The position numbers and the translations under genes were made by a program. DNA of 14,340 nucleotides from an uncultured Lachnospiraceae bacterium (lineage in GTDB: Bacteria > Bacillota > Clostridia > Lachnospirales > Lachnospiraceae), in NCBI GenBank assembly GCA_910588565.1, contig CAJUPF010000070.1, positions 588-14,927 of the forward strand, read 5' to 3'. Below, piece after piece: positions 1 through 8,783 of this stretch. Under the pieces are notes generated by a model that was not told the DNA's origin, ran no database searches, and was given only the letters and a program-made list of their open reading frames with translations. Position 1 is the first letter of the stretch. Every line of letters starts with the position of its first letter.

Positions 1-1132
1 CCCCGCTGTACATCTGTTCCGAATGTTCTACAAACGAAGCAAAGAACAATTTCCATGAACGGCTGTCCACCGGGAAGCCGCAGACGCTGCTGCAGTATTT
101 GCTCAGGTTTTCTATGTCAACATTTGGGTGTTTCCCGGACTCTTTGTATTTTCTCCATATCGCATTTATAACCTCACGGCAGACAATCCCGTCTGCCTGC
201 ACCCATGCATTCAAAAGCCGGTTAATCTGAAACAGAAACTCACGCTCTTCTTCCGCAGGCAATTCCCCTGTGTATTCATGCAGATTTCCTGACGACAGCT
301 CCACAAAAAGATAGTCCTCCTCATCAAGCTTCTCGCAGGCGCTGTAGATCTCTTTCAGCGTATTCCGGCAAACCCACGGAATATAAAAACAGACATCATA
401 TTCCTTCTGGGCAAGCATACTGATTTTCTGCATATGGGACAAAACATAATCCCGCTCGCCCTCCGACACGCCAAACACAGCGCAGACGGTGCCTTCCGCC
501 GTGTTTGTAATCCCGTAGTACCCTTTGCGCCGTGTAATCTCCTCCCCCGTTTTCTTTATGCTTTTGAGCATACTCTTTTGAAGTGCCAGAGACTCAGCGC
601 GCCCAGACATCCCAGCCTTAATCTGCAAAAGGAAAGCAAGATAAACGCATCCGTTCTCCAGGGGTTCTTCTTCATATTCCTCGAATTCAATCGTGGCATG
701 ATAGTTAAACATCTCCATGACACGCAGCTGAAACCTTGCATTCGAGTCAACTTTTTGTTTTTCCAGCTTTTGCTGCAGTTGCTCGATAACCGGCCTGAGC
801 TGTTCTTCATCCACCGGTTTTAAAAGGTACTCCGTAATACCCAGGCGTATCCCCGTCTGCGCATAGGCAAAATCTGAATATCCGCTCACCACGACATATT
901 CCGTCCACTTTGAATATTTCTTGCACTCCGCAATCGCACGCAATCCATCCAAATAAGGCATCCGGATATCAACAAATGCTATATCCGGCGTTTCTTCCAT
1001 ACACATCCGCACCATATCCCTGCCATTTGCCGCTTCCAGAAAAATACACCTCACATCGCCCAAAATCTCGCCCAAAATGCTTTTTATTGTAAAACGAATC
1101 AATCTGTCGTCATCAGCGATCAATATTATCAT
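1..1132 (-). CDS. YesN-type response regulator (receiver domain; C-terminus off the left edge)
   Basis: This reading frame is open from an ATG at 1132 to the left edge of the window, giving about 377 residues without a stop. The N-terminus is a CheY-like receiver: acidic pocket ADDD at residues 6-9, phosphoacceptor Asp55 in FVDIRMP, and the conserved Lys105 in LLKPVD. The long middle region has no motif I recognise, which is usual for YesN-type regulators of roughly 500-540 residues. These normally end in an AraC-type helix-turn-helix; that part would lie beyond the window, so AraC-type DNA binding is inferred from family and pairing and is not seen. The start is supported by a GTGAGGGGG ribosome binding site about 7 bases upstream and lies 11 bp after the kinase stop, so the two genes are almost certainly co-transcribed. 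It should receive phosphate from the kinase and activate a sugar-related operon, perhaps the one upstream here. Confidence 0.9.
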   Translation of the reverse strand, partial: MIILIADDDRLIRFTIKSILGEILGDVRCIFLEAANGRDMVRMCMEETPDIAFVDIRMPYLDGLRAIAECKKYSKWTEYVVVSGYSDFAYAQTGIRLGITEYLLKPVDEEQLRPVIEQLQQKLEKQKVDSNARFQLRVMEMFNYHATIEFEEYEEEPLENGCVYLAFLLQIKAGMSGRAESLALQKSMLKSIKKTGEEITRRKGYYGITNTAEGTVCAVFGVSEGERDYVLSHMQKISMLAQKEYDVCFYIPWVCRNTLKEIYSACEKLDEEDYLFVELSSGNLHEYTGELPAEEEREFLFQINRLLNAWVQADGIVCREVINAIWRKYKESGKHPNVDIENLSKYCSSVCGFPVDSRSWKLFFASFVEHSEQMYSG

Positions 1133-1143
1133 ATCTATCCCCC

Positions 1144-2886
1144 TCACTTTAAATCTGGAAACACAAACGTGGTCTTTGTCCCGATTCCCACTTTTGAAGT
1201 ACATTGGTACATAGCATTCTTGCAAAATAACTCCGTCCGCATCTTTACATTTGTAAGTCCCACGCTGCCTTCCGGGCTATCCTCATCTCTCTGCACAAAT
1301 CCTACCCCATTGTCCCGAATGATGATGGACATTACAGATCCTATACCTTTTACATGCAGACAGCAAGCCGCGATTTGAATCATAATCGATCGGTCGGTAT
1401 CCCCCATTCCATGCAGAATGCTGTTTTCCACCGCTGGCTGCAGCAACAGCTTGGGAATTTTCTTCCCCTTGCACGCTTCATCTGCCCAGATGATATATTC
1501 CAGCCTGCCATCGTATTTCAGTTTTTCCAGCTCAAGATATTGTTTCAGGAAATTCAGCTCATCTGCAATACTCGCTGTTTCCATGTTACTGCAAACATAG
1601 CGGAACATGCGGGAGAGTCCGTTTATGCTTTTCTCCAGCAGCTTTTTCTCCCCCATCCTGTTCAATGCCACAAACCCATTCAGAGTATTATAGAAAAAAT
1701 GCGGATTGATCTGCGCCTGAAGCGCCCGGTACTGCGCTTTCTGCTGCTGAATCGTCAGCACATATTCCTTTTCAATATAGTTTTTCAGTTCTCCAATCAT
1801 ATGATTGATAACATTCGCAATTTCACGGAATTCACTGTCCTTGCGGATATCAATCACAAGATCCAGATTGCCCCGTTCCACACAGCGTGCAACCATCGTA
1901 ATGTTTTCAATATCCTTCATCATCGTACTTGCCTGATATCGGTAATTTGCAAATGCGAGTACAAGTTCAACAAGAATAAAAGCTGCCGTAAATACAAGCA
2001 CATATAGATGCCCCCAGTAGACTACTAAAATGGAACTCACATAAACAATCTCAAGATCTGTGTTCGGGATTTTTTGCTGTTTGATCTTATACCGTTTAGA
2101 ATCAATGAAAAGCTGCCCGTTCTCTCTTAACTCAATTTCTTCTCCCAGGTTCTTTGACTTTGCAAAAATTTCCCCTTCCTTCCAGAGCAGCATCCCGCAG
2201 CCTTTTAAATCTTCCAGCATATCCAGTTTTTCCTGTATTTCCTTCGCGTCAATATCAATCTTCACCACGCCAATCGCCCTGCGGGTGTCATTGTCCCAGA
2301 TGGCATTGACATAAGAATACACTTCACCGAGATTTTTATTGGGCAGATACTCAGGCATATGCGGCGCATAGTAAAATTGTTTCCCGATCTCGTTTACCGC
2401 CTCCAGAAACCAGCGCGTTCCTTTATAATCCGGATATGTAATCTCCCGGATCTTTGCCTTGGATTTTCCCAGATAATATGCCGTATCCCCTTCCCCTGAC
2501 ATAGGAAAAAATGTAATTGCACGGACATTTTGCTGGGAAGTATATAACATTTTGGTGAACACTCCGGTATATGCATTCTCAATCTGGGCATTGGAATAAT
2601 CATCATAATATGTATATAACTGAGGATTATTGAGCCTCTCCGCTTCCTGAAATACTTCTTTACTGATATAGAACATATCTTTTATTTTTTCATTCTCCGC
2701 AAATTGCAGCTCCAGGCTCTGCGATACAGAATTCAGAATATTCTGAGCGCTTTTTTCTTCCCGTTCCACGACTGTCCATATGGAATACGCAACAAAAACA
2801 AGAAATGCTATAAAGAAGGGGATTAATATGCCAACGATAAACATTTGATTTAATTTTGCGCTAAACGTCCCTACCGCTCTCTTCAT
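1144..2886 (-). CDS. YesM-type sensor histidine kinase
   Basis: This is a 580-residue membrane histidine kinase of the YesM/LytS type. Membrane helices lie at about residues 14-40 and 284-312 and enclose an extracellular sensor region of about 240 residues, probably Cache-like. A HAMP-like linker follows (about 313-370). The His_kinase domain has the phosphoacceptor His396 in QINPHFFYNTLN, and the ATPase domain has an N-box (QPAVENS, about 483-489), a DNGVG box (525-529) and GLTN (about 543-546). I chose the ATG at 2886 because a perfect AGGAGG lies 4 bases before it. The frame stays open to an ATG at 2976, but that start lies inside an inverted repeat and has no good ribosome binding site. 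Partner of the response regulator 11 bp downstream. Kinases of this family usually sense extracellular carbohydrates or other nutrients through the outer domain; the ligand cannot be read from the sequence. Confidence 0.93.
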   Translation of the reverse strand: MKRAVGTFSAKLNQMFIVGILIPFFIAFLVFVAYSIWTVVEREEKSAQNILNSVSQSLELQFAENEKIKDMFYISKEVFQEAERLNNPQLYTYYDDYSNAQIENAYTGVFTKMLYTSQQNVRAITFFPMSGEGDTAYYLGKSKAKIREITYPDYKGTRWFLEAVNEIGKQFYYAPHMPEYLPNKNLGEVYSYVNAIWDNDTRRAIGVVKIDIDAKEIQEKLDMLEDLKGCGMLLWKEGEIFAKSKNLGEEIELRENGQLFIDSKRYKIKQQKIPNTDLEIVYVSSILVVYWGHLYVLVFTAAFILVELVLAFANYRYQASTMMKDIENITMVARCVERGNLDLVIDIRKDSEFREIANVINHMIGELKNYIEKEYVLTIQQQKAQYRALQAQINPHFFYNTLNGFVALNRMGEKKLLEKSINGLSRMFRYVCSNMETASIADELNFLKQYLELEKLKYDGRLEYIIWADEACKGKKIPKLLLQPAVENSILHGMGDTDRSIMIQIAACCLHVKGIGSVMSIIIRDNGVGFVQRDEDSPEGSVGLTNVKMRTELFCKNAMYQCTSKVGIGTKTTFVFPDLK

Positions 2887-2969
2887 GTTACCTCCTTTTT
2901 TCTCCCTGTTTTTCATCTTCCGCCCAGCAAACAGACAATTTGTTATCATGTTTGCAGATAAATAAAGAC

Positions 2970-3003
2970 GCTGCATTAAGAAACATTATGCACTTAATGC
3001 AGC
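2970..3003 (-). terminator. Inverted repeat between surface-protein gene and kinase gene; possible weak terminator or attenuator
   Basis: Perfect 11-bp arms (GCTGCATTAAG at 2970-2980 and CTTAATGCAGC at 2993-3003) are separated by a 12-nt loop. Read on the minus strand, the hairpin lies about 57 bp after the surface-protein stop and is followed by the moderately T-rich GTCTTTATTTATC. The uridine tract is broken, so this may reduce rather than stop transcription, setting the level of the two-component genes relative to the upstream genes. An operator role is also possible. Confidence 0.5.
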
Positions 3004-3059
3004 ACTTCTATCCAATTATCTGTTACTGTTTCTCAACTGCAGCGGCTCCCGCTTCCGTG

Positions 3060-4352
3060 TCAGGAAGTAATTTTCACACTCTTTTTCTGCCCTTTTCCTT
3101 TCAAAAGCTTCTGATATGCCTTTTGTTTGTTCTTTGGCACTTTAATCTTTGCTTTTGATGAAATATTCTTAAGTGCATTTTTCCCAACTGATTTCAGCTT
3201 CTTACTGCTGATCGTAATCTTTGCCAGCTTCTTGCAGTTATAGAACGCATTTGCTCCTATCTTTGCCACGTTTGCCCCAATGGAAACACTGGAAACATTT
3301 TTGCACCCGGAAAATGCTTTACTGCCGATTTCCGCCACATTAAATTTCGCTCCGCCTATTTTCACTGTGCCAGCCACCGTTGCTTTTTTCAGCTTCTTAC
3401 CCACAGACTTGCTCTTTACACCGGTCAGCGCAACGCTTCCTTTGCCGTTTGTGCTGGCGTTCGTAATCTTGTACTTATAGTTCCCGACCGTATATACTGC
3501 ATTCTTTTTCACTTTGATCTGGAAAGAAACGGTAGCGCTCCCTGTATAGCCGCCTATGCCGTTAATCTGTACTTTTGCCGTACCGATATTTTTGTTAGCG
3601 TTGTAGACAGCATTGTAATCTTTGTTTGCCACAAGTTTGCTGCCCTCATAAGTAATATCAAGATCTGGCGTCAAAGTTTTCCCGCTGTATAACTGAGCCG
3701 GGATTTTCTTTATAACCGCTTTTGCAATATCCTTCTTTGTAGGCGTCGGCAGGTTTATGATCTCATCCAGTTTCTTTTCCGCAGACTCCAATACCCTAAG
3801 ATTTGTTACCAGTTTTTTCGCCGCATCGCTAAGTGCATTGTATGCTGCGCGGGCAGCCTCAATATCGGCTTTGCTGGCAGTTGTGACCGTACCAATCTTG
3901 CGAATCAGCTCCTCTACTTTTGCTGCCTCTGCTTTTGCCTCATCCTCGCTGGAAACTTTTACTGTAATCTTACAGGACGCTTCTATTTTTCCCGCGCAAG
4001 CTGTAATGATAGCTGTTCCTCCCTTGACTGCCGTTACCATTCCATTTTCCACAGATGCGACGTTAGTATCTGAGGACGACCATGCCACGGTCTTGTCTGT
4101 TGCTGTATCCGGTCCCACCTCGGCTTCAAGCTTAAGCGTTCCGCCCTTTTCCAGTGTTGCCTCATTATAGTTCAGCTTAATGGATTCCACTTCCACATAA
4201 TTTGTTTTGACAGTTTTTTTCGCACCATTTACATAATGGATCTCAATTCCTTCCGGAATATTGCTCTCTTCCTCAAACAGATCATATCCTTCTTTGCCAT
4301 ACGTTTTGGTCCAGTTTCCCCCAGTATTGGTATCTCTTCCCAGGAACTGCAC
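3060..4352 (-). CDS. Surface protein, C-terminal portion: Big2, Ig-like and LRR_5 domains (frameshifted from upstream half)
   Basis: These 430 residues look like the tail of a large secreted protein whose front half is encoded at 4436-6103 in another frame. The frame is open further upstream, to a stop at 4491-4493, and that upstream part reads sensibly (YYDEEGNSLNRTASLTLGQD), so the GTG at 4352 is not a convincing true start; I see no ribosome binding site there. In order: a Big2-like domain (about 54-133, with WSSSDTNVASVENGMVTAV); a helical stretch (about 137-199, EAARAAYNALSDAAKKLV) typical of spacers in Gram-positive surface proteins; an Ig-like domain (about 207-281, YSGKTLTPDLDITYEGSKLV); and BspA-like LRR_5 repeats (about 338-400, IGSKAFSGCKNVSSVSIG). 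The C-terminus is very lysine-rich and lacks an LPXTG sorting signal, so wall attachment would be non-covalent or the protein is released. It probably mediates adhesion or glycan binding. Confidence 0.8.
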   Translation of the reverse strand: MQFLGRDTNTGGNWTKTYGKEGYDLFEEESNIPEGIEIHYVNGAKKTVKTNYVEVESIKLNYNEATLEKGGTLKLEAEVGPDTATDKTVAWSSSDTNVASVENGMVTAVKGGTAIITACAGKIEASCKITVKVSSEDEAKAEAAKVEELIRKIGTVTTASKADIEAARAAYNALSDAAKKLVTNLRVLESAEKKLDEIINLPTPTKKDIAKAVIKKIPAQLYSGKTLTPDLDITYEGSKLVANKDYNAVYNANKNIGTAKVQINGIGGYTGSATVSFQIKVKKNAVYTVGNYKYKITNASTNGKGSVALTGVKSKSVGKKLKKATVAGTVKIGGAKFNVAEIGSKAFSGCKNVSSVSIGANVAKIGANAFYNCKKLAKITISSKKLKSVGKNALKNISSKAKIKVPKNKQKAYQKLLKGKGQKKSVKITS

Positions 4353-4435
4353 GCTGCCATTCTGTTCAAAGCCTTTTGTGCTGTTCGGGTTGTTCCCCGC
4401 CGGTACAACAATGACCGTCTGATCCTGTCCGAGCG

Positions 4436-6103
4436 TCAGAGAAGCTGTCCTATTAAGGGAATTCCCCTCTTCGTCGTAATAGCAGCATCCTTATCCGGAT
4501 CGTACAGCCCTTCCACTCCATTTGTGCCGTCTGCGATATAATTGCTGGTGCCGCCCAATCCCTCCGTCCAGATGTCGGTGGCAAGGTCAAACACGCCATC
4601 CCTTGGATTTGCCTGACTTCCAAAACCATCTTTATCGTAGGCTCCTGCCGCTTCCATATCGAATGGAAGCAGTTCTCCTTTTTTCGCTAACCCAAGATAC
4701 ATCGCCTTGTGCAGCACCGGGGATTCCTGCCCCTGCTTTTCCCCTTCCTTGACGCGGAACTGGACATAAAGCGCCTGTTCTCCCGTTAACCCTGTCGTTG
4801 GAACCTCTACTTCTTCTTTCACCGGCACGTACGCTGCCTTTGCCAGATCTTGTTCAGAAAATGCATAGCGCATCTCTCCGTAACCAAAACATTCTTCTAC
4901 TTCCAAAAGCGCCGGCTGATCTTTTTCTACTCCGGTTGGCGCATCAATCTTCGCTGAAAGCTGCATGGAATCAAAGAGAAACTCTTTCTTATAGTCCTCA
5001 TCGCAGACCGCGCCGCTGATACTTTTTGTTCCGCTTGGCAGCGTAAAATGATACGTTCCGCTGGGCAGTATCATGTCCTGCACTTCAAACATCAGTCCGC
5101 CATGATTTCCCTTTTTGATCAGTCTAAGCTGCCTGTCCTCGCCCTCTCCTTTGTAAACCAGAGCAGCGTCAGGCGCTTCTTCCAGCCTGTCGTTAAACGC
5201 AAGATCCACACGCCTTGTCATATAGTTCATGCCCTCGCGGAAATAAATCACTTCTACTTTTGTTTCCACTTCAAACGATGCTGTGGCTTTTTTTCCAAGC
5301 TCCTGACCTGCGCTGTTTTTCACATCTGCCGGAATCTCCACAGTATAGCTGCCATCCTTCAAGGTCGGAGACGGCACAAAAGTCGCAGAATTAAAGCTGC
5401 TGCGCATCTCGCCCTTCACCGGATTTCCATCTTTGAGTACCCGAATCTTATCCAGATTCTCTGATGAAGGATCAATGTTTCCGTTAAACCGAAGCTCTAC
5501 GGACTGCACTTCCTTGTCAAACGGCATCGTAAACTCTTGCCCTGCTGCCGCATAGCGTCCCAGGATATTGATGCCTTCAAACGAATTAGCCGCCGTATCT
5601 TCGCCTGATTCGTCTGTCGTCACCACTGCCCGGCCATCTTCCACAGCATCTTCACCGTCTATGAAAATACCATGAATAGCCGTATCTTTCGAGCCCATAT
5701 ACCGTTTCGTCCACACATTGGTCAGACGGATTTGAAGATGGCCGGAAATGTTCCAGCTCAGATATACGCCTTCTGAAAAATCATAAACATTCTGACTATC
5801 CAAAAGCTTCTGGGTATCCGGGTCGATAACATCTACCATGCTCCAACGGCCCGAATTGTCCTCATCCAGAAGATATATAGTAACTTTATGCGTTTCATCG
5901 TCTGGCATACGGATGTCAATAATTTCGTGGTTATCTGACGCCACCTTTTGCACAGCCGCACGAGGCATTCCATCCGCATCGGTCAGAAATGGACTCGCTT
6001 TCACCTCCGCAGCGTTTGCAAAGGAAGCGGGGAACATACCTACCACCATAGCAGACCCCAGTAGCAAGGACATACATTTTTTCAACAATCGTTTCATTTT
6101 CAT
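4436..6103 (-). CDS. Secreted multidomain surface protein, N-terminal portion (ends at a frameshift)
   Basis: The 555-residue frame starts with a clear Sec signal peptide (MKMKRLLKKC, then a hydrophobic core MSLLLGSAMVVGMFPAS, cleavage near ANA-A at about residue 31). A GAGGAAAG ribosome binding site supports the ATG at 6103. Residues about 58-150 (KVTIYLLDEDNSGRW, GVYLSWNISGHLQIRLTN, GIFIDG) resemble beta-sandwich galactose-binding-like modules found on secreted glycosidases. Residues about 178-280 look like an SbsA-type Ig-like domain, and a similar beta-rich unit follows. I see no catalytic domain. The frame stops 13 codons after a point (4491) where another frame opens and carries on into the Big2/LRR_5 half. 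Restoring one base would give a 1014-residue protein. It lies downstream of the GH36 and AllA-like genes and is probably co-transcribed, suggesting a surface glycan-binding partner. Whether the break is real or a sequencing error is unknown. Confidence 0.82.
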   Translation of the reverse strand: MKMKRLLKKCMSLLLGSAMVVGMFPASFANAAEVKASPFLTDADGMPRAAVQKVASDNHEIIDIRMPDDETHKVTIYLLDEDNSGRWSMVDVIDPDTQKLLDSQNVYDFSEGVYLSWNISGHLQIRLTNVWTKRYMGSKDTAIHGIFIDGEDAVEDGRAVVTTDESGEDTAANSFEGINILGRYAAAGQEFTMPFDKEVQSVELRFNGNIDPSSENLDKIRVLKDGNPVKGEMRSSFNSATFVPSPTLKDGSYTVEIPADVKNSAGQELGKKATASFEVETKVEVIYFREGMNYMTRRVDLAFNDRLEEAPDAALVYKGEGEDRQLRLIKKGNHGGLMFEVQDMILPSGTYHFTLPSGTKSISGAVCDEDYKKEFLFDSMQLSAKIDAPTGVEKDQPALLEVEECFGYGEMRYAFSEQDLAKAAYVPVKEEVEVPTTGLTGEQALYVQFRVKEGEKQGQESPVLHKAMYLGLAKKGELLPFDMEAAGAYDKDGFGSQANPRDGVFDLATDIWTEGLGGTSNYIADGTNGVEGLYDPDKDAAITTKRGIPLIGQLL

Positions 6104-6144
6104 TTCTTTCCTCCTCTATAGTTCTTTGATTGAATTGGGCAAAT

Positions 6145-6162
6145 CATCTGTCCGGACTGATG
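6145..6162. repeat. 18-bp palindrome in the gap before the surface-protein gene
   Basis: CATC-t-GTCCGGAC-t-GATG is palindromic apart from one T/T mismatch pair. It sits in the 69-bp gap between the AllA-like stop and the surface-protein start. It has no T-run and almost no loop, so it resembles a protein-binding site or mRNA-processing hairpin more than a terminator. Function unknown; it could be chance. Confidence 0.3.
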
Positions 6163-6172
6163 TATTTGTTTT

Positions 6173-6592
6173 TCACTCCGAACATGCCGCTATGCCGATT
6201 GCCTCCTTTAGGTCATAAAATTCCGAAGACACTTCCAGATTTTCCGTTATCTTTACCTGCGCTTCTTCTGTCAGAGAAAGCACCTGGTGCCAGATTCCCT
6301 TTTTCAAGCAAACCGGCTTATTCAGGATAAACGCGTGATACTCCTGCGGCGTATCATGTTCCGCCACCAAAAGTACGGTAAGCCCATGCAGCGGCTCAAA
6401 ACTCTCTTTGGAATGCGGATGACACTCCAAACGCTTTATACTGTGATTCGTATAGCGGAACACAGCCAGCCGCCATGCGTGTTCTTCTTCCGTTTCTATA
6501 ATATAAAACGCTTCTTTTTCCTCCTTTGGAAATTCAATGACACTGCCAAAAGGGGCAAACGCTTCTTTTGTCACATATTCTAACAATCCCAT
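6173..6592 (-). CDS. AllA-like cupin protein (ureidoglycolate lyase fold)
   Basis: This 139-residue protein resembles the ureidoglycolate lyase (AllA) family. The signature runs from ECHPHSKESFEPLHGLTVLLVA (in two overlapping pieces, about residues 56-77) to PVCLKKGIWHQVLSL (about 94-108). These match the family pattern of H-P-x-S/T-x-x-x-F-x-P-L followed by a hydrophobic strand, then G-x-W-H. Length is close to the usual 160-170 but slightly short. The ATG at 6592 is chosen because AAGGAGGG lies 4 bases before it and overlaps the stop of the GH36 gene; a longer start at 6610 would overlap that gene and lose this site. The tight spacing suggests translational coupling to the glycosidase. No other allantoin or purine degradation genes are visible, so ureidoglycolate is probably not the substrate; a role in sugar or sugar-acid metabolism is my inference. 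Confidence 0.8.
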   Translation of the reverse strand: MGLLEYVTKEAFAPFGSVIEFPKEEKEAFYIIETEEEHAWRLAVFRYTNHSIKRLECHPHSKESFEPLHGLTVLLVAEHDTPQEYHAFILNKPVCLKKGIWHQVLSLTEEAQVKITENLEVSSEFYDLKEAIGIAACSE

Positions 6593-6602
6593 AGTTCCCT
6601 CC

Positions 6603-8783
6603 TTATTCATTTCTTTTATCAGGAAACGTAAGTGTAAGTTCCGCCTGCTGTTCTTTCCCTTCCACAGTTACCGAAAGGATAGCCCCCTTTTGCTCCATCT
6701 TTGCTGCCGCGCCTTTGCAGGAAAGCACAGGCCTATCGAAACCATCCGGCAGAGCAATCGTATACGTTTCCGCTGTCCCCGGAATACACTGCAGCACAAG
6801 TTTTAGGCAGTCGTTTTCCCATGTTTCCATAAGCACACTCACGGCGTCCATAGACACATGCCTAGAAGAGCCGATCAACTGCGGATATGCTTCTTTTTTA
6901 TAAAACGCAGCAATCTGGCAGCAACCCAGCTCCAGATGTTTCCCATGAAAACTTCCGCTGATGCATCCCAGATACGACTGCTCCCAAAAGTCAAACACAT
7001 GATATGCTTCGTTTGGGTCCAGCCCCAGTCTTTCCAGCGGAATCTCGCTTTCTCGCAGCGGAATTGTGGCAAACCGCCCTGCCACGCACCATACCTTTCC
7101 ATGATAACGCATATGAAAACTCCAAAGTGAAGAAAATGGGTGATTGTTTTCCATACCGGGGAAGTTTCCAGCCATATTGTAAGCGTCCTCTAAATTTACT
7201 TCTTCTGCAGAAACAGGTTTCTCGCTTGACTGTACGGCAAATCCATGCAGCTTTGTCCATGTATAAGCCGGATAATCCAGATTCAGCGGCCCTGTTTCCG
7301 CTGTCATTGTCGTAAGCGGCGGCATGGTCTTTCGGATTACCGCAAGTTTTTCTTCCGTATAGGCGTCCTCCGTATCGCTTAACATATACAGGCCGCCCGA
7401 TAAGGAAATCAGGGAAAGCACGCTTTTTGCCCAGTCCAGCCTTGTGCGAACACAGACATGATCCGGATCGTTTAAAAACAAAATACGCTGCGTATGGAAC
7501 CATCTTGCGCTCTCAAACAACTGCATCCGGATACCGGCCCACGTCGGGTTTGCATCCATAGAAATCCGGCAGGCGTCTGCCACGCCAATCACCTCATGCA
7601 TTTCTCCCCAGCTGGCCAGATAATAAATATCCTCTCCCAGCCCCTCTCTGGTCGCTTCCATATAAGCGCGGAACCTTGCGGATGCGTCTTCATTTTCCAG
7701 AATCCCAAGGCGCACCGCCTCATGCAGCCCGTCCAGCAAAAGATGTCGTATGGCGTCTATTTTTACATATTGATAGCCTTCTTTTGCAAAACTGCGGAAA
7801 ATAGGCGTTACCTGTTCACGAAGCGTTTCTTCCGTACAGTTATACAGATAATCGATCCATTCTCCCTTCAGTGGTTTCCCGTCGTGAAACAAAAGGGTGT
7901 CCGGATGATACTTCGGAAATTCTTCATTTGTGATATTGGCGTTTGTCCAGATTGCAGGCGAAAATTCATGGCTGCGTATTGCCTCTACAATCGATGCATG
8001 TCCGTCCGGGAATTTGGCTTCTTCACAGGTCAGCCAGCCTTCCTCCATCGATCCCTGCGCACGGTACGGAAGCGGCATTTTCTGATAGCCGTCATCTACC
8101 TGAATATACTCCAGTCCGTAGGGCTTTAAATGTTTTTCCATAAAGTCCGCAATGGAGCGTATCTTCTCTATATCAATCTCTCTGCGGTATGCTTCCCAGG
8201 AACACCAGCCGGTGACGCTTTTGGGATTTGGTTTACGTTTCCACGGCTCATAATAGGAATAGCCGAGATGCTTCCTGTAATAATGCATTCTGAAATTGAT
8301 AAAAATTGCCTTTTTCGACAGACGCACCCGCATTCTGGCAATACGAAACTCCCCTTCTTCTTCAAAACAGGGCGTTTCCCACTGCCATTCTCCGCCGTTT
8401 ACATCGATCAGCAGATCCTGATTGGCATCGTAAAGCCCGTTTACGCCGTAAATCAGCAAATTTCCGCACTGACCCAAAACTGCCTCATCTGCTGCGGCGC
8501 GCCGGGGTTTCATATTGATGGCAGCTTTACTCAGCCGGAACTGTAACGTCACCCAGATCGGATCGTCTGTTTCCAGATAAACCTGCTGTACATAAGCAAT
8601 GCTCTGCATGCTGCCGTCGGAGCCATGCCGGTAACCCGGTTCCCCGGTTCCTGGAATCACAGCTGTAAGGACATCTATGCCATTGTATTCGTAGGACAGT
8701 GTTCTGGTTTCTTCATTCCACTTGTGCAGCGCATGGGCGTTTGGCGGTATTTTTTGCACAGGATGAAAATTTTCATTATTCAT
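6603..8783 (-). CDS. GH36-type alpha-galactosidase-like glycoside hydrolase
   Basis: This 726-residue protein fits clan GH-D, family 36 (alpha-galactosidase / raffinose synthase-like). It has an N-terminal beta-rich domain (about 1-185), then a catalytic (beta/alpha)8 barrel opening with GWCSWEAYR (192-200) and IQVDDGYQ (227-234). The likely nucleophile is Asp343 in YVKIDAI and the likely acid/base is Asp410 in CRISMDANP, the two positions expected for this clan. A C-terminal beta domain ends the protein. There is no signal peptide, so it should act in the cytoplasm on imported alpha-galactosides or related oligosaccharides. The ATG at 8783 is preceded by AGGAGG at 7 bases. It is the first gene of the minus-strand locus and is divergent from dpaA. 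Exact substrate and GH36 subgroup cannot be settled from motifs alone. Confidence 0.87.
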   Translation of the reverse strand: MNNENFHPVQKIPPNAHALHKWNEETRTLSYEYNGIDVLTAVIPGTGEPGYRHGSDGSMQSIAYVQQVYLETDDPIWVTLQFRLSKAAINMKPRRAAADEAVLGQCGNLLIYGVNGLYDANQDLLIDVNGGEWQWETPCFEEEGEFRIARMRVRLSKKAIFINFRMHYYRKHLGYSYYEPWKRKPNPKSVTGWCSWEAYRREIDIEKIRSIADFMEKHLKPYGLEYIQVDDGYQKMPLPYRAQGSMEEGWLTCEEAKFPDGHASIVEAIRSHEFSPAIWTNANITNEEFPKYHPDTLLFHDGKPLKGEWIDYLYNCTEETLREQVTPIFRSFAKEGYQYVKIDAIRHLLLDGLHEAVRLGILENEDASARFRAYMEATREGLGEDIYYLASWGEMHEVIGVADACRISMDANPTWAGIRMQLFESARWFHTQRILFLNDPDHVCVRTRLDWAKSVLSLISLSGGLYMLSDTEDAYTEEKLAVIRKTMPPLTTMTAETGPLNLDYPAYTWTKLHGFAVQSSEKPVSAEEVNLEDAYNMAGNFPGMENNHPFSSLWSFHMRYHGKVWCVAGRFATIPLRESEIPLERLGLDPNEAYHVFDFWEQSYLGCISGSFHGKHLELGCCQIAAFYKKEAYPQLIGSSRHVSMDAVSVLMETWENDCLKLVLQCIPGTAETYTIALPDGFDRPVLSCKGAAAKMEQKGAILSVTVEGKEQQAELTLTFPDKRNE

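Noticed and set aside
1354..2007. Plus-strand open frame of 217 codons.
   Set aside because: It lies entirely antisense to the histidine kinase, which has all expected motifs, and shows no recognisable protein features.
4436..4493. Programmed -1 ribosomal frameshift joining the two halves of the surface protein.
   Set aside because: The best candidate (G-GGA-ATT) does not fit the slippery heptamer rule and I see no strong downstream stem or upstream stimulatory Shine-Dalgarno sequence; an indel is simpler.
7494..8129. Plus-strand open frame of 211 codons.
   Set aside because: It is antisense to the GH36 gene, which covers this stretch with catalytic motifs intact.
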